A stretch of DNA of 53,280 nucleotides from Betaproteobacteria bacterium (GTDB lineage: Bacteria > Pseudomonadota > Gammaproteobacteria > Burkholderiales > Rhodocyclaceae): NCBI GenBank assembly GCA_016868295.1, contig VGHJ01000016.1:1-53280 (forward strand). Direction: 5' to 3'. The position numbers and the translations under genes are program-made. The stretch's first letter is position 1. Every line of letters starts with the position of its first letter. The notes beneath the pieces are model-generated. The model was not told where the DNA came from and did not search any database. It saw nothing but the letters and a program-made list of their open reading frames with translations. This document shows positions 50,329-53,280 of the stretch, in pieces.

Positions 50329-52431
50329 ATGAACAAAGGCTCCAGCGCCCGGCGCTTCCCCGCCGAGCATTTCCTCAACCGCGAACTCTCGCTGCTCGCC
50401 TTCAACCGCCGCGTGCTCGGTCAGGCGGCCGACGAGCGCGTGCCGCTGCTGGAGCGCCTGCGCTTCCTCTGCATCGTCTCCAGCAACCTCGACGAGTTCT
50501 TCGAGATCCGCGTCGCCGGCCTCAAGGAGCAGGTCAAGCTCGCGGTCGTCGCGCCCGGCACCGACGGCCTCACCCCGCACGAAGCCTTCCGCCTCGTGGC
50601 CGCCCAGGCCCACGACCTGGTCGAGGAGCAGTACGACCTGCTCAACGAGGTCATGCTGCCGGCACTGGAGAAGCAGGGCATCCGCTTCCTCAAGCGCAGC
50701 GCCTGGACCGAGGCGCAGGCGGCCTGGATCCGGGACTACTTCTTCCGCGAGGTGATGCCGGTGCTCACCCCGATCGGCCTCGACCCGGCGCACCCCTTCC
50801 CGCGCGTGCTCAACAAGAGCCTCAACTTCGCCATCGAGCTCGAGGGCAAGGACGCCTTCGGCCGCAGTTCGGGCGCGGCCATCGTGCAGGCGCCGCGCGT
50901 GCTGCCGCGCGTGATCCGGCTGCCGGAGGCCATCGCCGGCGCGCCGCACGGCTTCGTCTTCCTCTCCTCCGTGCTGCACGCCCATGTCGGCGAGCTGTTC
51001 TCCGGCATGAACGTGCTCGGCTGCTACCAGTTCCGCGTCACGCGCAACAGCGACCTGTGGGTGGACGAGGAGGAGATCAAGAACCTGCGCCTGGCGCTGC
51101 AGGGCGAGCTGCCGCAGCGCCATTTCGGCGACGCCGTGCGCCTCGAGGTCGCCGACAGCTGCTCGGAAGTCATGGCCGACTTCCTGCTGCAGCAGTTCGC
51201 CCTCGGCTACGACGACCTCTACCGCGTGCCCGGCATCGTGAACCTGGTGCGCCTGATGCAGGTGCCCGATCTCGTCGACCGCCCCGACCTGAAGTACCCG
51301 CCCTTCCAGCCGGGCCTGCCCAAGGTGCTCGCCAAGAACTACGACGTTTTCGCCAGCATCCGCAAGCAGGACGTGCTGCTGCACCACCCCTATCAGTCCT
51401 TCAGCCCGGTGGTCGAGTTCCTCGAGCAGGCGGTGGACGACCCCGCCGTGGTCGCCATCAAGATGACGGTGTACCGTACCGGCACCGACTCCGTGCTGAT
51501 GGATCTGCTCATGCGCGCCGCGCGCCAGGGCAAGGAGGTGACGGCGGTGGTGGAACTCATGGCGCGCTTCGACGAGGAGGCCAACATCAACTGGGCGGCG
51601 CGCCTGGAGGAAGTCGGCGCCCATGTCGTATACGGCGTGTTCGGCTACAAGACCCATGCCAAGATGCTGATGGTGGTGCGGCGCGAGGACGGCGACAAGG
51701 GAAGCGTGCTGCGCCGCTACGTGCACCTCGGCACCGGCAACTACCACCCGCGCACCGCCAAGCTGTACACCGACTTCGGTCTGCTCAGTTGCAACGAGGC
51801 GCTCTGCGCCGACGTGAACGAGGTCTTCAAGCAGCTCACCGGCCTGGGCAAGGCAAGCAAGCTCAATCACCTGCTGCTGGCGCCGTTCACCCTGCACCAG
51901 GCCATGCTCGCCGCCATCCGCGCCGAGGCGGACAACGCCCGCGCGGGAAAACGCGTGCGCATTCTCGCCAAGATGAACGCCCTGCTCGACCCGGAGATCA
52001 TCGAGGCGCTCTACGACGCCTCGCAGGCCGGCGTCACCATCGACCTCATCGTGCGCGGCGCCTGCGCCCTGCGGCCCGGCATCGAGGGGCTGTCCGACAA
52101 CATCAGCGTACGTTCCGTCGTCGGCCGCTTCCTCGAGCACACCCGCGTGTTCTACTTCTATGCCGACGGCGAGATGAAGATGTACCTCTCCAGCGCCGAC
52201 TGGATGGAGCGCAACTTCTTTCGCCGCATCGAAACCTGCTTCCCCGTGCTCGACGCCAAGCTCAAGCGCCGCATCCTCAAGGAAGGCCTCATGCCCTACC
52301 TCGCCGACAACAGCCAAGCCTGGGAGATGGACGAGGACGGCCGCTACCGCCGCAAGCGCTCGCGCAAGAAGGGCTTCTCGGCGCAGGAAGCCCTGCTCGC
52401 CGAACTCTCCCTCGCCCCACCGTCAGCCTGA
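50329..52431 (+). CDS. ppk1: Polyphosphate kinase 1
   Basis: A 700-residue enzyme that makes polyphosphate from ATP. The N-terminal domain begins FLNRELSLLAFNRRVLGQA, then SSNLDEFFEIRVAGLKEQ. The catalytic half shows KMTVYRTGTDS, FGYKTHAKM (candidate phosphohistidine about residue 443), HLGTGNYHPRTAKLYTDFGLL and the C-terminal SSADWMERNFFRRIE. The ATG at 50329 is used; an in-frame TTG at 50320 is possible. A PHO box precedes it. A hairpin with a recurrent-word copy follows. Confidence 0.95.
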   Translation: MNKGSSARRFPAEHFLNRELSLLAFNRRVLGQAADERVPLLERLRFLCIVSSNLDEFFEIRVAGLKEQVKLAVVAPGTDGLTPHEAFRLVAAQAHDLVEEQYDLLNEVMLPALEKQGIRFLKRSAWTEAQAAWIRDYFFREVMPVLTPIGLDPAHPFPRVLNKSLNFAIELEGKDAFGRSSGAAIVQAPRVLPRVIRLPEAIAGAPHGFVFLSSVLHAHVGELFSGMNVLGCYQFRVTRNSDLWVDEEEIKNLRLALQGELPQRHFGDAVRLEVADSCSEVMADFLLQQFALGYDDLYRVPGIVNLVRLMQVPDLVDRPDLKYPPFQPGLPKVLAKNYDVFASIRKQDVLLHHPYQSFSPVVEFLEQAVDDPAVVAIKMTVYRTGTDSVLMDLLMRAARQGKEVTAVVELMARFDEEANINWAARLEEVGAHVVYGVFGYKTHAKMLMVVRREDGDKGSVLRRYVHLGTGNYHPRTAKLYTDFGLLSCNEALCADVNEVFKQLTGLGKASKLNHLLLAPFTLHQAMLAAIRAEADNARAGKRVRILAKMNALLDPEIIEALYDASQAGVTIDLIVRGACALRPGIEGLSDNISVRSVVGRFLEHTRVFYFYADGEMKMYLSSADWMERNFFRRIETCFPVLDAKLKRRILKEGLMPYLADNSQAWEMDEDGRYRRKRSRKKGFSAQEALLAELSLAPPSA

Positions 52432-52471
52432 GCAGCCGCGCAAAAGTCAGTCTCCGCAGAGCGGCGGCTGC
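52432..52471 (+). terminator. Hairpin after ppk1 with the recurrent word in its loop
   Basis: GCAGCCGC (52432-52439) pairs with GCGGCTGC (52464-52471). The 24-base loop holds the recurrent word in minus orientation (52441-52455). It starts one base after the ppk1 stop. The layout parallels the hairpin at 10400-10452. Confidence 0.5.
52441..52455 (-). repeat. Recurrent word GGAGACTGACTTTTG (minus strand), copy 9 (intergenic)
   Basis: An exact ACTGACTTTT core on the minus strand lies in the loop of the hairpin after ppk1, before the toxin-antitoxin operon. Confidence 0.65.
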
Positions 52472-52493
52472 GGCTTGTCAAGGCGGGATAATG

Positions 52494-52511
52494 GTGTTAC
52501 TTTAGTGTCAC
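52494..52511. promoter_or_regulatory. Imperfect palindromic operator of the toxin-antitoxin pair
   Basis: GTGTTACT (52494-52501) and AGTGTCAC (52504-52511) are inverted repeats differing at two central positions. TTGTCA at 52475-52480 could be the -35 and the palindrome would cover the -10. Autorepression by the antitoxin is the usual mode for such pairs. Confidence 0.45.
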
Positions 52512-52533
52512 TCGTATCGCCTTTGGGGGCCCC

Positions 52534-52818
52534 ATGTCCACCACCTCACTGAAACTGCCCGAAGAACTCAAGCAACGCGCCGTTGCTGCCGCACAGAAGC
52601 AGGGCGTCTCGCCCCACGCCTTCATGGTCCAGGCGATCGAGCAGGCGGCCGCGTCAGCCGAGCGCCGGGCCAGCTTCGTGGCCGAGGCGCAAGCAGCGCG
52701 CGAGCAGATGCTGCGCACCGGCAAGGGTTACGATGCCGACGAGGTTCACGCCTACCTCAAGGCCCGCATCGCCGGCAGGAAAACCGCGAAGCCGAAAGCC
52801 AAGTCTTGGCGAGGCTGA
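52534..52818 (+). CDS. Ribbon-helix-helix antitoxin (ParD/CopG-like)
   Basis: A 94-residue protein with an N-terminal ribbon-helix-helix motif (TTSLKLPEELKQRAVAAAQKQGVSPHAFMVQAIEQAA) and an acidic-to-basic C-terminal tail (DADEVHAYLKARIAG) that would bind the toxin. The stop overlaps the toxin start by 13 bases. It probably represses its own operon at the palindrome 52494-52511. Confidence 0.82.
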   Translation: MSTTSLKLPEELKQRAVAAAQKQGVSPHAFMVQAIEQAAASAERRASFVAEAQAAREQMLRTGKGYDADEVHAYLKARIAGRKTAKPKAKSWRG

Positions 52819-53111
52819 TCTATTCGGGCCAGGCGCTCGCCGACCTCGAGCGGCTGACCGATTTCCTGGCCGAGAGCGATCCGCCTGCGGCGGCGGAAAC
52901 GGTCGGACTGATCGAGGAAGCCATCGCCGTACTGCAACGCCATCCCCTGATCGGGCGCCCCGTCGAACATGAATTGCGGAACTCCGTCATCTCTCGCGGA
53001 CGTACGGGTTACGTCGCACTCTACAGTTTCGAAGAAAAGCAGAAAGCCGTACTGATTCTGGCAATTCGCCATCAACGCGAAGCAGGCTATTGGGATCAGA
53101 ACGAAGGTTGA
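52806..53111 (+). CDS. RelE/ParE-family toxin
   Basis: A 101-residue RelE/ParE fold: LIYSGQALADLERLTDFLAESDPPAAAETVGLIEEAIAVLQRHPLIGRPVEH is the usual opening (shown in short form), then LRNSVISRGRTGYVALYSFEEKQKAVLILAIRHQREAGYW with the terminal IRHQRE. ParE toxins poison gyrase, whereas RelE toxins cut mRNA; the closeness to ParE-type sequences is a judgement. The start is a TTG at 52806 inside the antitoxin gene. After 53111, 169 bases to the window end hold no gene I can support. Confidence 0.82.
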   Translation: MARLIYSGQALADLERLTDFLAESDPPAAAETVGLIEEAIAVLQRHPLIGRPVEHELRNSVISRGRTGYVALYSFEEKQKAVLILAIRHQREAGYWDQNEG

Positions 53112-53280
53112 GTGGGCTCCTTCTTCCGGTTCTCGGCCGAAGCCGTGATTCAGCGGTCATGTAGCAACAGAAGCTATCGGCCATGACCTGCCTGTCATGC
53201 CTGCTCCAGAACGTACGTCTGAAGGGCTGGACGACTCGGTTGCCTGCCGGATGGATCGATTTCGGCTCCCCGGCCCGGGC

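Noticed and set aside
52987-53184. Minus-strand frame at the right edge (65 residues, open to the window end)
   Set aside because: It runs over the toxin gene, is Arg/Ser-rich, has no recognisable domain or ribosome binding site, and cannot be judged without the next sequence.
1-53280. tRNA or rRNA genes
   Set aside because: No cloverleaf with the GTTCRANYC-type arm or rRNA-like conserved stretch was recognised on reading. A covariance-model search was not possible here.

Overview
The window is GC-rich chromosomal DNA. The gene content points to a betaproteobacterium, most likely of the Rhodocyclales or Sulfuritalea type, that oxidises sulfur. It carries an oxidative (reverse-type) dsr operon, a class II (B12-dependent) ribonucleotide reductase, TRAP and Mla-like transport systems, and polyphosphate genes. 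The taxonomic placement is inference from gene content. I saw no rRNA gene, no tRNA gene and no CRISPR array.

Layout. 1-1290: IS630-type transposase debris abutting a decayed ECF sigma/anti-sigma pair (to 2061). 2209-4537: a MaoC-Pta fusion enzyme and a zinc-type cation diffusion facilitator. 4580-7624: nrdJ behind an NrdR-like box and a good sigma70 promoter. 7726-9344: a type II restriction-modification pair of lower GC. 9453-12010: small housekeeping and hypothetical genes (Hsp15, HNH protein, alpha/beta hydrolase, lipoprotein). 12173-19564: two divergent operons around a palindromic operator. One is dctP-dctQ-dctM-gdhA, the other marR-pxpB-pxpC-pxpA. Together they read as 5-oxoproline (pyroglutamate) uptake, hydrolysis to glutamate, and deamination to 2-oxoglutarate.

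19566-38465: the sulfur region. The rightward operon dsrABEFHCMKLJOPNR-cysG encodes siroheme sulfite reductase, the DsrEFH/DsrC sulfur relay, the DsrMKJOP membrane complex, DsrL, and siroheme synthesis and amidation. Diverging from it is a leftward set that I do not recognise as a named system: a small protein, a Cas6/Cmx6-like RAMP protein without any CRISPR, a tandem TusA, two cysteine-less DsrC paralogues (RspA type), an unknown 201-residue protein, a TauD-type dioxygenase and an unknown 387-residue protein. A palindromic repeat separates dsrC from dsrM.

38496-45209: acyl-CoA catabolism (acyl-CoA dehydrogenase, EtfAB, a TetR regulator with a clear operator, enoyl-CoA hydratase, acyl-CoA synthetase). 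45253-48682: an Mla/MCE lipid transport operon. 48726-52431: divergent ppx and ppk1 with a three-repeat PHO box placed as the -35 of ppk1. 52534-53111: a ParDE-like toxin-antitoxin pair.

Across the window the short word ACTGACTTT (extended RGACTGACTTTTG) recurs seven times exactly, plus two close variants. It occurs in coding and non-coding DNA, and two copies sit inside hairpin loops at gene ends. It resembles a DNA-uptake-type or other genome-signature word and is the most unusual signal not explained by the genes.
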